Shown: positions 31,324 to 41,655, numbered from the stretch's first letter. The stretch: DNA of 52,756 nt from Streptomyces altiplanensis (GCA_003719395.1 RHMC01000034.1:1-52756); one strand, 5' to 3'. A program made the numbers and translations. Notes: generated by a model from the sequence alone, not told the origin.

Positions 31324-31366
31324 ACCCCTGATCCGATCCGCCGGATACGCCGATCCTGGAGACGCA

Positions 31367-32970
31367 ATGCCCTCAGCACGCCCTCCGCGCCCCCTGCCCG
31401 CGTACGACTATGTCGTGGTCGGCGGCGGAACAGCCGGCGCCGTCGTCGCCGCGCGGCTGACCGAGGACCCGGACGTCACCGTCTGCGTGGTGGAAGCCGG
31501 ACCGTCGGACGTCGGTGACGACAGCATCCTGCGGCTGGACCGCTGGATGGCCCTGCTGGAGTCCGGTTACGACTGGGACTATCCGGTGGAGCCCCAGGAG
31601 AACGGCAACAGCTTCATGCGGCACGCCCGGGCCAAGGTGCTCGGCGGCTGTTCCTCGCACAACTCCTGCATCGCCTTCTGGGCACCCGCCGAGGACCTCG
31701 ACGAGTGGGGTGCGCTGGGCTGTACGGGCTGGAGCGCCGCCGACTGCTTCCCCCTCTACCGGCGCCTGGAGAGCAACGACGCGCCCGGGGACCACCACGG
31801 CCGCTCGGGTCCCGTGACGATCCGTACCGTCCCGCCCGAGGACCCGTGCGGCGCGGCCCTGCTCGAAGCGTGCGTGGCCGCCGGCATCCCCACCACGCCG
31901 TTCAACACCGGTACCACGGTCGTGCGCGGCGCCCACTGGTTCCAGATCAACTCCCGCCCGGACGGCATCCGCTCCTCCGCGTCGGTCTCGTACCTCCACC
32001 CGGTGCTCGGCAAGCGGCCGAATCTGGAGGTAGTACCGGTCTCCAGGCGAGGCGGCTCCTGTTCGACGACGGCCCCGACGACGGCACGGGCGGCGGCGCC
32101 ACCGGGCGGCGCTGCACGGGCGTCGAGTACCTGGAGCCCGACACCCTTCACACCGGGGCGGTCGCTGCCCGGCGCGAGGTGATCGTGGCCTGCGGTGCCA
32201 TCGATTCGCCGAAGCTGCTGATGCTGTCGGGCATCGGGCCGGCCGGGCATCTGCGCGAGTGCGGTGTGGAGGTACGGGTCGACTCCCCCGGGGTCGGCTC
32301 CAACCTCCAGGACCACCCGGAGGGCGTGATCATGTGGGAGGCGAAGCAGCCCATGGTCTCGTCGTCCACCCAGTGGTGGGAGATCGGCATCTTCACACAC
32401 ACCGAACCAGGTCTCGACCGGCCGGATCTGATGTTCCATTACGGCTCGGTGCCGTTCGACCTGAACACGTACCGGCGCGGCTATCCGACGACGGACAACG
32501 CCTTCTGTCTCACGCCGAACGTCACACGGGCCCGCTCCACGGGAACGGTCCGGCTGCGCACCAGGGACTACCGGGACAAGCCGAAGGTCGATCCGCGCTA
32601 CTTCACGCACGAGCACGACATCCGCGTGATGATGTACGGCCTGCGGCTCGCCCGCGAGATCGTCGCGCAGGCCCCGATGGCCGACTGGGCCGGCGCCGAG
32701 CTGGCACCCGGACCGCAGGCCACGACCGACGACGAGCTGTTCGCGTACATCCGCGACACCCACAACACCGTCTACCACCCGGCGGGCACCGTGCGCATGG
32801 GCGCGGTGGACGACGCCGGCTCGCCGCTCGATCCTCAGCTGCGGGTCAAGGGGGTCACGGGGCTGCGGGTGGCCGACGCGTCCGTGATGCCGCTCCTGAC
32901 GACGGTCAACCCGTGCATCACCACGATGATGATCGGCGAGAAGTGCGCCGATCTGATCAGGACGTCCTGA
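31367..32970 (+). CDS. GMC oxidoreductase, choline dehydrogenase-like (frame-disrupted)
   Basis: About 534 residues, an FAD-dependent alcohol oxidase or dehydrogenase. The dinucleotide site is YDYVVVGGGTAGAVVAARL; the GMC signature AKVLGGCSSHNSCIAFWAP and IVACGAIDSPKLLMLSGIGP follow, and the active-site pair is His in NTVYHPAGTVRMG and Asn in TVNPCITTMMIGEKCADLI. One base was lost near 32045. ATG 31367 follows GGAGACGCA and lies 43 bases beyond the permease. With the aldehyde dehydrogenase it can oxidise choline to betaine aldehyde and then betaine, though GMC enzymes are broad and other alcohols are possible. Confidence 0.88.
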
Positions 32971-33131
32971 ACGGCCGGGCAACGAGCGGTGCGGGAACGA
33001 TCCGGGCCAGAGCCCTCGCTTCCACCACCGCTCGGCACAGCCGGACACGGCGGCAACGCGCTCTCACCGTTGCGCGCGGCGCCGCCGTGTCGTCTCCCGT
33101 GGGCGCGGTGCGGCCCGTGAAGGCCGACGGG

Positions 33132-33545
33132 TCAGTCGTTGATGTTCTTGTTGAAGTCCCGCTCGCACGCCTCGCGTTCGCTCTGCGTCCCGGCCTGCTG
33201 GACACAGTCGTCGAAGTTCTTGAACTCCTCGGAGTCGAGGACCGACGCGCCGATCGCGATGATCACGACGGACGCGATCAGCCCGAGTGCGCCGAGGACC
33301 GCGCCGATGATCGCCATCTTGCCGTGGGGCGCCCGGCTCCCGCGTGCCTTGCGTGCGCCGATGATCCCGAAAATCACTGCCGGCAGACCCAGCACGATCC
33401 CGCCGAAGACGGTCCAGAAGAGGAGGATCGCCACGATGCCGAGAACCAGCGCGGCGATCGCTGGGCCGTTGCTCCGCTTCACGCCCGTGTCCGGGGAAGT
33501 CCGCCCGTAGTCGTTCGGCGTCTGGGGGTGGTGGGAGAAGGACAC
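33132..33545 (-). CDS. DUF4190-like membrane protein
   Basis: A 137-residue protein. A polar N-terminus (HHPQTPNDYGRTSPDTGVKR) is followed by two helix pairs: NGPAIAALVLGIVAILLFW with GIVLGLPAVIFGIIGARKA, then MAIIGAVLGALGLIASVVII. This is the DUF4190 pattern. The C-terminal 35 residues are polar, with two Cys (DDCVQQAGTQSEREACERD) that could form a disulfide outside the membrane. I chose GTG 33545; upstream codons lack coding character. It is single and of unknown function. Confidence 0.8.
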   Translation of the reverse strand: MSFSHHPQTPNDYGRTSPDTGVKRSNGPAIAALVLGIVAILLFWTVFGGIVLGLPAVIFGIIGARKARGSRAPHGKMAIIGAVLGALGLIASVVIIAIGASVLDSEEFKNFDDCVQQAGTQSEREACERDFNKNIND

Positions 33546-33818
33546 GTCATCACACTCATCTCTGCTTCCGTGCCAACGAGTTGCCGTACGTGCCCCCTTG
33601 TGCCCCGGCTCCGGCAACGAATGCCCCCGGCCGCCCCCTCGGACGTCACGCGGCACGGAACCCGCCGGACACGCCCCTGCGTGTGCTGCCGAAGGGCGGT
33701 CCGGGGCCGACAGGGCCAGGATGGGGTATGTGGAGTGCCCTCGCGCCCGTGCTGCCGCTGGAACACTCCACCGTCAAAAACTCGTACTCCCAACCGTTCG
33801 AGAGGGGGCGGGCCGCGG
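33546..33818. other. Divergent intergenic region
   Basis: About 270 bases between two divergent genes. It should hold both promoters; no clear -10/-35 pair or repeat was identified. Confidence 0.35.
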
Positions 33819-35918
33819 ATGGACGAGCAGACCCGGATCGGGGAGCTGATCAGCGGGGCGGCCCAGGACGCCGGTGGGTGGCTGGGCGCCCTGGACGTCG
33901 CGCAGGTGGCCACCAGCGCCGACGGGACGATCGTGCGGTGGAACCATGTCGCACAGGAGCTGCTCGGTTACGCTCCGCCCGAGGTCGTGGGACGGCACAT
34001 CGCCGAGCTTCTGCACCCCGGGGCCGACCGTAGCCTCGGGCGGTCACTGTGGGAGACGGCCGCCACCGGGCGGGGCGTGATGGGCACGGTGACCGCCTGG
34101 CACCGTGAGGGGTACCCGATGGAGCTGGAGATCTGGGCCTGTCCGGTGCACAGTGGGCGGCTCGGAGCCTCGGCGGTGCTGGTCTTCGCCGCCGAGGCCC
34201 ATGCGGCGCGCCGCATCAGAGGGTCGTCGGCGGTGTGGGACGGGCTGTTCTCCCGCTCCCCCGTCGGTATCGCCGTACTCGACACGCATCTGCGGTTTCT
34301 GCAGGTCAACCCCGCGCTGGAAGCGATGAACGGGCTCCCGGAGTCCGCGCACGTGGGCCGTCGCCTCGCCGAGTTGCTGCCGGAGGTGAACGCGGAGGAG
34401 ATGGAGGAGGCGATGCGGCAGGTGCTGGACACCGGGGAGCCGGTCCTCGACCGGCGCCGCGTCGGGCGGACCCCTGCCGATCCGGAGCACGACCGGGTGT
34501 GGTCGTGCTCGTACGTACGGGTGGAGGATCCCGGCGGCCGGCCGATCGGTGTGATCGCCTCGCTGCTCGACATCACCGAGCAGCAGCGGGCCCACACCGA
34601 GGCCGAGGCGGGCCGGCACAGGCTCGCCCTGCTCAGCGAGGCCAGCGTCCGGATGGGTGCCAGCCTGGAGCTGGAGCGTACCGCCCAGGAGCTGGCCGAG
34701 CTGGCCGCCCCCGGCCTCGCCGACGTCGTCACCGACGACATACTGGACACCCTCGCCCACGGCGACGAGCCCGGCACGGCCTCGGCGGCGGCGTCGCACT
34801 GCGGCGCCTGGGCAAGGCTCCGCTGACCGGGTCGGCCATCACCGACATCCTGGCCCCGCTCGGCAGGACCCTCACCTTCCCCGCGGCGGCCCCGTACACC
34901 CAGGCGCTCGCCGCCCGTCAGCCGTTCCTTGTCGCCCGCCTCGACGAGCGGGCCATCGCCCCCACGGCCCGCCACTCCACCGTACCGGCCCAGTTGCTCA
35001 GAGCGGGCGCGCACTCGTTCATGATGGCTCCGCTCGTCGCCCGGGACCTGGTCCTCGGCGTCGCCACCTTCTACCGCACCCGGCCCGTCGGCCCCTTCGG
35101 ATCCGACGACGTCACCCTCGCCGGCGAACTCGCGCCCGGGCCGCCGCTCAGCATCGACAACGCACGCCTCTATCACCGTGAACACGAGACCGCGGTCGTC
35201 CTCCAGCGCAGCATGCTGCCGCAGCACATCACCCCGCCGCCCGGCATCGAAGTGGCCCACCGCTACCTGCCCGCCAGCGACATCAACGAAGTCGGCGGCG
35301 ACTGGTACGACGTACTGCACCTCCCCGACGGCAAGACGGCCCTCCTCATCGGCGACGTCATGGGTCACGGCATCGCCGCGGCCGCCGTCATGGGACGGCT
35401 GTCCGCCACCGTCCGGGCCCTCGCCCGCCTCGACATGACCCCGGCCGAACTGCTGCACCAGCTGGAGGCCACCCTCGCCGACCTCGCCGAGCCGATGCTC
35501 GCCACCTTCCTGTACGCCGTCTGCGACCCCGCCACAGGCCGTTGCACCATCACCCGCGCCGGACACCCGCCGCCCGCAGCGGCGGCGCCCGACGGAACCG
35601 TCCGCCTGCTCAAGACCCCGCCCGGCGCGCCCCTGGGCGTCGGCGGCATCGACTTCTCCACGACCGACGTCGTCCTGCCCCCGGGCAGCGTCCTCGTGCT
35701 GTACACCGACGGCCTGATCGAGGCCCGTCGGCCGCGACATCGACGAACGCCTCACCGACCTGACCCAGCTGCTCACCGAGCCTCAACAGCCGCTCGGCCA
35801 TCTGTGCGACTCGCTGATCACCCGCCTGGTTCCGGCCTCCGCCGACGACGACGTCGCCCTGCTGGCCGCCCGCATCGGCGCCACGCCCCGGCCGGATCCG
35901 ACCGACCGCCCCGGTTGA
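33819..35918 (+). CDS. PAS-PAS-GAF-PP2C (SpoIIE-type) phosphatase (frame-disrupted)
   Basis: A 699-residue soluble signalling phosphatase. Two PAS domains (about 20-130: TSADGTIVRWNHVAQELLGY; 140-270: VGIAVLDTHLRFLQVNPALE) lead into a GAF domain (about 290-450) and a C-terminal PP2C domain with GGDWYDVLHLPDGKTALLIG, DVMGHGIAAAAVMGRLSATV, ITRAGHPPP and [10 protein letters not shown]. Asp residues in GGDWYD and GDVMGHG bind the metals. A G was lost near 34778 and a C inserted near 35727; the two cancel. Such proteins dephosphorylate STAS anti-anti-sigma factors in response to light, redox or ligands. Its partner is not adjacent; the STAS protein at 39556 is one candidate. Confidence 0.9.
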
Positions 35919-35926
35919 CGGGCCGC

Positions 35927-35964
35927 GAGCGCCCGGCCCCGAGCGCCCGGCCCCGAGCGGGGCC
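35927..35964 (+). terminator. Repeat with hairpin after the PP2C gene
   Basis: GAGCGCCCGGCCCC occurs twice in tandem (35927-35954), and GGCCCC, GAGC loop, GGGGCC forms a perfect six-base stem at 35949-35964. It lies just past the phosphatase stop, so a terminator is likely. Confidence 0.5.
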
Positions 35965-36122
35965 GTACCGGTGAGGCCGTACTGGCGGGTCGGCGTGCGC
36001 GGCGGCTCCCTCATGGGCGACGGTGTACTCGCCCTGGTGTTCGCCGTCGCACCGTAAGGTCTTCGGCTTCACCGGGGTGATCCGTTCGGCAAGATCCGCT
36101 GGCGTTCCGGAGGACTTTTCCC

Positions 36123-36554
36123 ATGAACTGGACACTCGAAGTCATTCCGGTCCCTGTCACCGACATGGACCGTGCGAAGGAGTTCTACGCCGACAAGGCA
36201 GGCTTCAAGGTGGACCTCGACGACGAGGTCGCCCCCGGTATGCGCATCATCCAGGTGACACCGCCCGGCTCCCGGTGTTCGATCGCGATGCTCCACGGGA
36301 TGCCCACGGCGCCCGGTATGAAGGAGATGGAACCGGGATCGCTTCAGGGCCTTCAGCTCTGTGTGACGGACATCGAGGCGGCCCGCGAGGAATTGCTGGG
36401 CCGGGGCGTGGACGTCTCCCCGATCCGCCACGTCGGCGCGACGGGCTGGGAGGACGGCAAGGGCGACACCTGGAACTCGTTCATGTCCTTCGAGGACCCG
36501 GACGGCAACGGCTGGGTGGTCCAGGAGGCCCCGTCGGAGCTGTCGGAGCGCTGA
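36123..36554 (+). CDS. VOC superfamily protein
   Basis: A 143-residue glyoxalase-fold protein: NWTLEVIPVPVTDMDRAKEF then YADKAGFKVDLDDEVAPGMR, a middle LQGLQLCVTDIEAAREELL and the end SFMSFEDPDGNGWVVQEAP. This belongs to the common actinobacterial VOC group of unknown substrate; the family often lacks one metal ligand, as here. GGAGGACTTTTCCC lies before the ATG. The gene ends at a strong hairpin and is monocistronic. Confidence 0.9.
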   Translation: MNWTLEVIPVPVTDMDRAKEFYADKAGFKVDLDDEVAPGMRIIQVTPPGSRCSIAMLHGMPTAPGMKEMEPGSLQGLQLCVTDIEAAREELLGRGVDVSPIRHVGATGWEDGKGDTWNSFMSFEDPDGNGWVVQEAPSELSER

Positions 36555-36562
36555 GCGGCAAG

Positions 36563-36600
36563 GGCGGGGCGGAAGCCGGCTGTCCGGCTCCCGCCCCGCC
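36563..36600 (+). terminator. Strong hairpin terminator
   Basis: A 17-base stem, GGCGGGGCGGAAGCCGG (36563-36579) with CCGGCTCCCGCCCCGCC (36584-36600), one mismatch, four-base loop. It lies nine bases past the VOC stop. Confidence 0.85.
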
Positions 36601-36921
36601 TGCCGGCCTTCCTCGGCGCACTCCCCCGAAGCAGGCCCGTCCCGGCTGCCGGCCGGGTGGGCGCCACAGCGAGAGAGACCAGGACGCCATTCGGACCTTC
36701 GCATCATGTGAGCGTGCCCGAGAGCCGGCCACCGGCCACCGGCGGCGACCCTGCGGACAGACTCCGCTCCCGGAGCAGGTGGAGCAACTGCCAAGCCATG
36801 TTGACCAGTTGGGGTTTTCCGGGTGACAGCGGCCGCAGAACCTCCCCAGGGGCAGCCAGTTGCCGGCTCGGCGTTCAGTGACCGTCTTCGGCGGGGTGGG
36901 CCAGGGCGAGCCGGATCCGGT
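36601..36921. other. Intergenic stretch
   Basis: About 320 bases between a terminator and a hydrolase relic; nothing recognisable was seen on either strand. Confidence 0.35.
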
Positions 36922-37075
36922 CTAGGCGCGGAAGGCCTTGCTGAGGAGTTCGCCGAACTCGGCGGGGTGCGTGGTCAGGCCGGTGTGGCCGCCGGGGAAG
37001 TGCAGGAGTTCCGTGCCGAGACGCTCGGCCAGGAGAGCGGCCGGGCGGTAGGGCAGCTCGCCGCGTGAATCCTGG
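36922..37075 (-). pseudogene. Alpha/beta hydrolase C-terminal relic
   Basis: The minus strand reads LPYRPAALLAERLGTELLHF, then PGGHTGLTTHPAEFGELLSK, ending at a TAG (36924-36922). This is the last strand, helix and catalytic-His segment (GGHTG) of an alpha/beta hydrolase. About 200 upstream codons, including the nucleophile elbow, are gone, replaced by the PP2C gene end. Confidence 0.6.
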
Positions 37076-37120
37076 CCGCCCCCTCCCCTGAGGCGTCCCG
37101 TCGCCGGCCGACCCGTCCGT

Positions 37121-38705
37121 CTACTGGGCGGGCGTGGAATGGGAGTCCGGCCGGACGAGGAGCAGGGCGCGGTCGTCGGGGTAGTCGGCGCCGGACTGGT
37201 GGTTGAGGAACAGCTCGCACAGGTCGGACACGTTCAAGCCGACACCCCGGCGGGCTGTCTCGGTGAGCCGGTCCAGGCCGGTGTCCAGGCGCTCCCCGCG
37301 GCGTTCGATCAGACCGTCGGTGTAAAGCAGGAGGGCCTCGCCTGCGGCCAGAGTGGTCTCGCCCTGGCGGTAACGGGCACCGGGGATCGGTCCCACAGGC
37401 GGGGAGATCGGGCCGTCGAGGTAGCGGCTGGAGCCGTCGGGGCGCACCACGAGCGGCGGGGGATGCCCGGCCTTGACATAGGTCAGGGTGCGGGTGGGCC
37501 GGTGGTAGAGCAGGTAGGCGGCGGTGGCCATCTGGCCGCGGTGGTAGAGGTGCAGGTATTCATTCAACTCGGACAGCACCGCTTCCGGGCGGGTTCCGCA
37601 GCGCAGGACGATTCCGCGCAGGGCGGCAATTATCTGCGCCATGACGGCCGCCTGGGGCAGGCCGTGGCCGGCTACGTCACCGATCGACAGGCCGATGTGG
37701 TCCTCGTCGAGGTTGTAAAGGTCGTACCAGTCGCCGCCGACCATGACCATGTCGCTGCCGGGCGCGTAACAGGTCGCCACCTCCAGGCCGACGACATCCG
37801 GCAGTTGGGGCAGGAGGCTGAGCTGGAGGCGTTCGGCGACACGGTGTTCGTGCTCGTACAGCCCGGCGCGGCGCACCGCCTGGGCGATCTGCTGGGCCAC
37901 AGCGGTCAGGTACTCGGACTCCGGCACCCCGCCCGCCCCGGGGTGCACGGTCAGGATCCCCAGCACGACACCGTCGGCTTCCAGCGCGATCCGCAGCGCT
38001 CCGGCGACCGCAGGGCGCGCGACATCAGGGGGCTGGTCGAGATCTCTCCAGGAGTTTTCCGTCAGGACGCGCAGAGCCTCACCTGGTTCCAGGACGGGCA
38101 CCAGGCGCTGGGAGTGCAGCTCCAGTGTCACGCTGTCGACGTCCAGCACCCGCGCAGCAGTGGCCGCCACGGCCGCGGCGACCTGGGTGAGGGTCGCGGC
38201 CGATGCCAGCGCCGCCGTCAGCTGATACAGACGTTGCAGACGGGCGCGGGCAGCCTGTTCGGCAAGCAGCAGTTCCTCGCGCTGGGCTTCCGCGGTACGC
38301 CGGATGGCGACTTCCCGGTTGAGTGCGCCGACCTGCTGACTGAGGACGACGAACCGGTCGGCGTGGTCGAGGCGGTGCAGGTACAGCTGCACGAGCCGCC
38401 CCCGGCCCCTGCCACCAAGTGGCGCGGGCGCCGTGGCAGCGAAAGCGCACCCGGCGGCTGCCGTCGCTGTCCTTGAGGACGAGCGCACCCGGCAGCGGAC
38501 TACCGCTGCGCAGCCAGTTGCCCAGGTGCGTCCGCAGGACACTGGCGTCGTCCTGGGCGAGGGCATATAGGCTGGCGCCCGCACAGAGCTGAGGAATCGA
38601 GGCGGTGGCGGCCGGATTGGCTGCCAGGATCGTGCCGTCCCCCGCGCACAGGATGACGGGGTGGGGCAGGTTTTTGGTGATGGCCTCGAACAGGCCGAGA
38701 TTCAC
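37121..38705 (-). CDS. PAS-GAF-PP2C (SpoIIE-type) phosphatase (frame-disrupted)
   Basis: About 527 residues. An N-terminal PAS-like domain ([20 protein letters not shown]) is followed by a predicted coiled coil ([20 protein letters not shown]), a GAF domain (about 180-310: [17 protein letters not shown]) and a PP2C domain with [47 protein letters not shown] and [16 protein letters not shown]. One extra base near 38410 breaks the frame between PAS and coiled coil. The GTG 38705 overlaps the stop of the MetOD1-like gene as GTGA, so the pair is coupled. It probably dephosphorylates a STAS protein; the divergent cluster at 39556 supplies one. Confidence 0.88.
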
Positions 38706-39256
38706 GCAGGTACCGTACCGGTGCCCGGGCCGCCGACGGGCAGCTCCACCTCGGCAAAGTACTCACGTCCGCTCGTCAGGCCGGCGCCGGGCACCAGGTG
38801 CACGACCACGCGGCAGCCGGCGTCGCCGCGGGCGATGGTCTCCTGCAGTTCGACGCTGGCGTAACCGAGGTTGCGGGCGGCGATCGTTCCGAAGACGTTC
38901 GATGTCATCATGCACATCGACTCACGGCCCAGCACTTTCTCCGCGAACGGGCAGGCCCGGTTGCCCAGGACGATCTTCGTGTCGTCCTGTTCGATGACGT
39001 AGAAGTCGCCCTTGATCCGCCGCTTGAGATCCACCAGGGCCTCCGCGACCTCTTCCCGGGACAGCTGGTCCACGCCGAGCGCCTTGAGGTACATCTCATC
39101 GATCTGGGTGCCCACCGCCTGACCCACCAGACTGATGTAGCCGGATGCCTCCTCCAGGCCGATCACCGACTCCAGCGACGTCGCCAGCTCCCGCACCAGA
39201 GTCCGCAGGAACACATCACGGTCCAGGCCAATTTCCACATCCACCGGGCGGCTCAT
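38702..39256 (-). CDS. Methanogen output domain 1 (MetOD1)-like sensor protein
   Basis: A 184-residue soluble protein. The second half has [20 protein letters not shown] with [20 protein letters not shown] and [18 protein letters not shown], which I recognise as the MetOD1 pattern with conserved Cys residues (in ACPF, SMCMM and AGCRV). These could bind a metal or sense redox state. The first part is helical. GAGGGGACTGCGCT precedes ATG 39256. It is coupled to the PP2C gene and divergent from the STAS-MEDS pair, so it probably feeds a signal into the phosphatase arm. The function of MetOD1 proteins is largely unknown. Confidence 0.75.
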   Translation of the reverse strand: MSRPVDVEIGLDRDVFLRTLVRELATSLESVIGLEEASGYISLVGQAVGTQIDEMYLKALGVDQLSREEVAEALVDLKRRIKGDFYVIEQDDTKIVLGNRACPFAEKVLGRESMCMMTSNVFGTIAARNLGYASVELQETIARGDAGCRVVVHLVPGAGLTSGREYFAEVELPVGGPGTGTVPA

Positions 39257-39555
39257 AGCGCAGTCCCCTCTCGTCTTTTCATGCCCCCGTACTACCGCGC
39301 GGGCGCCCGGCAACCACATAGAGCCAGAGACGTAAGACTAGAGACTCGGCGGCACTCGTAGCCACCTGCTCAGGGTTCCCGGCTCCACCCCTGTGACGTT
39401 TCACACCGTCCCGCAGCCGCGTCCGGAGGCCGACGGCCCGTCGCCGACGACGGAGCGGACTTCGAAGGCCGCCTCCGCCATGATGCCGCTTTCACACGAC
39501 CTCACCGATGAGGGATACTGGGAACTTCAGTCGGCAGGTAACCCAGGGGAATAGC
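39257..39555. other. Divergent intergenic region of the signalling cluster
   Basis: About 300 bases separating the MetOD1-PP2C and STAS-MEDS arms. Both promoters must lie here. I see no convincing pair of promoter hexamers and no perfect dyad. Confidence 0.4.
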
Positions 39556-39924
39556 GTGGACGGTTCAGGGGAGGCGAATGCGCTGCCAGCATCGTCGGCC
39601 CGGTCCATGGGGTCGACGGGCGCTTTGCGCGTGAGCCCGTTGGCGGACCGGCCGGGCTGGCAAGCGGCCGGCGAGATCAGTCTGATCACACGTCCGGCCT
39701 GGGAACAGACGCTGCACCAGTTTGCCATGAGTGACGAAGAGGTGTTCCACTTGGAGCTTTCCGCGGTCACCTTCGTCGACGTCGCTGGTGTCTCGGCTCT
39801 GGCGGTGACCGCCCAGGGCCTTCCGAAGGGGCGACGCATCGTGCTCGAAGAGCCGCCCGCCGCCTTGCGGCGCGTGCTGGACATGTTCTGGCCGGACCTG
39901 CCCACCCTCGAGGTGGTGGCGTGA
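39556..39924 (+). CDS. STAS-domain protein (anti-anti-sigma-like)
   Basis: A 122-residue single STAS domain with a polar N-terminus. The core strand and helix read LELSAVTFVDVAGVSALAVT, aligned with FMDSSGLG of SpoIIAA. Both serines of that motif are replaced here (DVAG), so the usual phosphorylation site appears missing. RIVLEEPPAALRRVLDMFW follows. GTG 39556 is preceded by AGGGGAATAGC. The stop overlaps the next gene (TGATG), so it is made together with a MEDS/HATPase protein that should be its kinase or binding partner. It may act as a constitutively free antagonist. Confidence 0.85.
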   Translation: MDGSGEANALPASSARSMGSTGALRVSPLADRPGWQAAGEISLITRPAWEQTLHQFAMSDEEVFHLELSAVTFVDVAGVSALAVTAQGLPKGRRIVLEEPPAALRRVLDMFWPDLPTLEVVA

Positions 39925-40853
39925 TGACCGCCCCGACCGTAGAGCCGTTCGTTCATCCCGCCTTGTTCTACCGAGGCGAGAAGGAATACCTGCACGGCAC
40001 GGTGTCCTTCATCCGCGACGGCCTGAAGGCCGGAGAGCCGGTGGCGGTCGCCGTTCCCGGGCCGAATCTGGCGGTCCTCAAGACGGCCTTGGGTGAGGAT
40101 GCCGCAGACGTGCAGTTCCTCGACATGACCGAGGCGGGGCGCAACCCGGGACGGATCATCCCCAGGGTGCTGCGCGCCTTCGCGGACGCCCACCGGGAGA
40201 CGCGGGTGCGGATCATCGGTGAGCCGATCTGGGCCGGCCGCAGCAGCGTGGAGTACCCGGCGTGCGTCCAGCACGAGGCGCTGATCAACCCGGCATTCCA
40301 AGGCCGGGAAGTCACCATTCTCTGCCCGTACGACGCCGACCGCCTCGACGAGCAGATACTCACCGACGCTTACGCGACCCACCCCGTCGTCATCTCCGGC
40401 GGCCAAGAGCGGCGCAGCCCCACCTACGCCCCCGAGCATGTGATCGCCCACTACAACCAGCCCCTGGCGCACACGGCGACCACCGAGGAACTCGTCTTCG
40501 ACGCCGACGGCCTGCCGGGCGCCCGGCACTTCGCGGTCGAGCAGGCCGCGCGGTTCGGTCTGTCCGGTATCCGGCTGGAGGACGTGGCCCTGATCGTGGC
40601 CGAGCTGACCACCAACAGCGTCGTGCACGGCGGAGGTTCGGGCACTGTACGCATGTGGACCGACGACGGCCAGGTGGTGTGCGAGGTCCGCGACCGCGGG
40701 CACCTGAGCGATCCGCTCGCCGGCCGTCGCCCACCCGCACGGGACCAGCAGGGCGGCCGGGGTCTGCTGCTGGTGCACTACCTCGCCGATCTCGTACGTA
40801 TCCACACCGGACCCGACGGTACGGCCATCCGCTGCTACCTCAACCGCGGCTGA
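39924..40853 (+). CDS. MEDS-domain anti-sigma-type ATPase
   Basis: A 309-residue protein. Residues about 12-170 form a MEDS (DcmR-type sensory) domain: FVHPALFYRGEKEYLHGTVS, CVQHEALINPAF and EVTILCPYDADRLDEQIL. The C-terminal third is a GHKL ATPase of the RsbW type, with the N box IVAELTTNSVVHGGG, G1 EVRDRGHLSDP and GGRGLLLVHYLADLV. There is no phospho-accepting His domain, so it is not a classical histidine kinase. The ATG overlaps the STAS stop. It probably binds a sigma factor or STAS protein according to a hydrocarbon, redox or metal cue sensed by MEDS. Confidence 0.88.
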   Translation: MTAPTVEPFVHPALFYRGEKEYLHGTVSFIRDGLKAGEPVAVAVPGPNLAVLKTALGEDAADVQFLDMTEAGRNPGRIIPRVLRAFADAHRETRVRIIGEPIWAGRSSVEYPACVQHEALINPAFQGREVTILCPYDADRLDEQILTDAYATHPVVISGGQERRSPTYAPEHVIAHYNQPLAHTATTEELVFDADGLPGARHFAVEQAARFGLSGIRLEDVALIVAELTTNSVVHGGGSGTVRMWTDDGQVVCEVRDRGHLSDPLAGRRPPARDQQGGRGLLLVHYLADLVRIHTGPDGTAIRCYLNRG

Positions 40854-41112
40854 TCCTGCCTCAGCAACTCGGGGCTTTCGCCGTGCAGGCCGGTCCCGGC
40901 AAGGGACCCGCTCGGCGGCTCGGGGGCGGACAGCGATGACGCGGCCCCGGGCGGCGGTCCGGGGACCGCCAGGCAGCCCGGGGCGCCGTGCACCGGTCCG
41001 CCGCACTGGTCCGCCGAGGTCAACGAGCGAGGCTGCCCCTGCGCCGCGGTCCCCGTCCGGCCGTCGCCCAGCGTCGGGTTCACGGCTTCGCCGTGACCCG
41101 CCCGGCACCGTC
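40854..41112. other. Intergenic stretch
   Basis: About 260 GC-rich bases with no recognised gene. The right end carries the promoter-like sequence of the next gene. Confidence 0.4.
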
Positions 41113-41118
41113 TAAGCT
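41113..41118 (+). promoter_or_regulatory. -10 element for a probable leaderless mRNA
   Basis: TAAGCT ends seven bases before the G of GTG 41125, the right distance for transcription to start at the start codon itself. No ribosome site is present, which agrees. No good -35 is evident. Confidence 0.45.
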
Positions 41119-41124
41119 TCCTCC

Positions 41125-41655
41125 GTGAACGCCACCGCACATGACATACGGATCAGGCCGGGCAACCTGGCCGACGCACCAGCCGTGCTGGACATGCTCG
41201 ACTCCGCTGTGGCCTGGATGAACGATCGCGGCAATACCGAGCAGTGGGGCACGACGCCGTATTCGCAGAAGCCCGGCGGAGTGGCGCGGGTCGAGCGGTA
41301 CATGACCGAGAACGCCCCACACATCGCGGAGCTGGCCGGAACACCTGTCGGAGCCCTCGTACTGGACACTGGGCCCAGCCCTCAGATGCCGATCGCGCCG
41401 GCCGAGGAACCCGAGCGGTACGTCCGGCTGCTGGTCTCCGACCGACGGTACGCCGGTCGGGGCATCGGGGCGGCGCTGCTGGCCCATGCCGTCGAGGAGG
41501 CCCGGCAGGCCGGCGTGGGACTGCTGCGGGTCGACTGCTACGCGGGCGGCAGGGGCGAACTCGTCGCGTTCTACGAGCGCAGCGGTTTCATCCCCACCGA
41601 TCGTTTCCTTTCCGGGACCTGGCCGGGACAGGTGCTGGCCCGACGGGTCCGCTGA
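41125..41655 (+). CDS. GNAT family N-acetyltransferase
   Basis: A 176-residue acetyltransferase: IRIRPGNLADAPAVLDMLDS, a long acceptor-side loop, the acetyl-CoA site RLLVSDRRYAGRGIGAALL and a final VDCYAGGRGELVAFYERSGF. This resembles GNAT enzymes acting on small metabolites or antibiotics, but the target is unknown. It starts at GTG 41125 with no Shine-Dalgarno sequence and a -10 hexamer placed for a leaderless transcript. Monocistronic. Confidence 0.9.
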   Translation: MNATAHDIRIRPGNLADAPAVLDMLDSAVAWMNDRGNTEQWGTTPYSQKPGGVARVERYMTENAPHIAELAGTPVGALVLDTGPSPQMPIAPAEEPERYVRLLVSDRRYAGRGIGAALLAHAVEEARQAGVGLLRVDCYAGGRGELVAFYERSGFIPTDRFLSGTWPGQVLARRVR

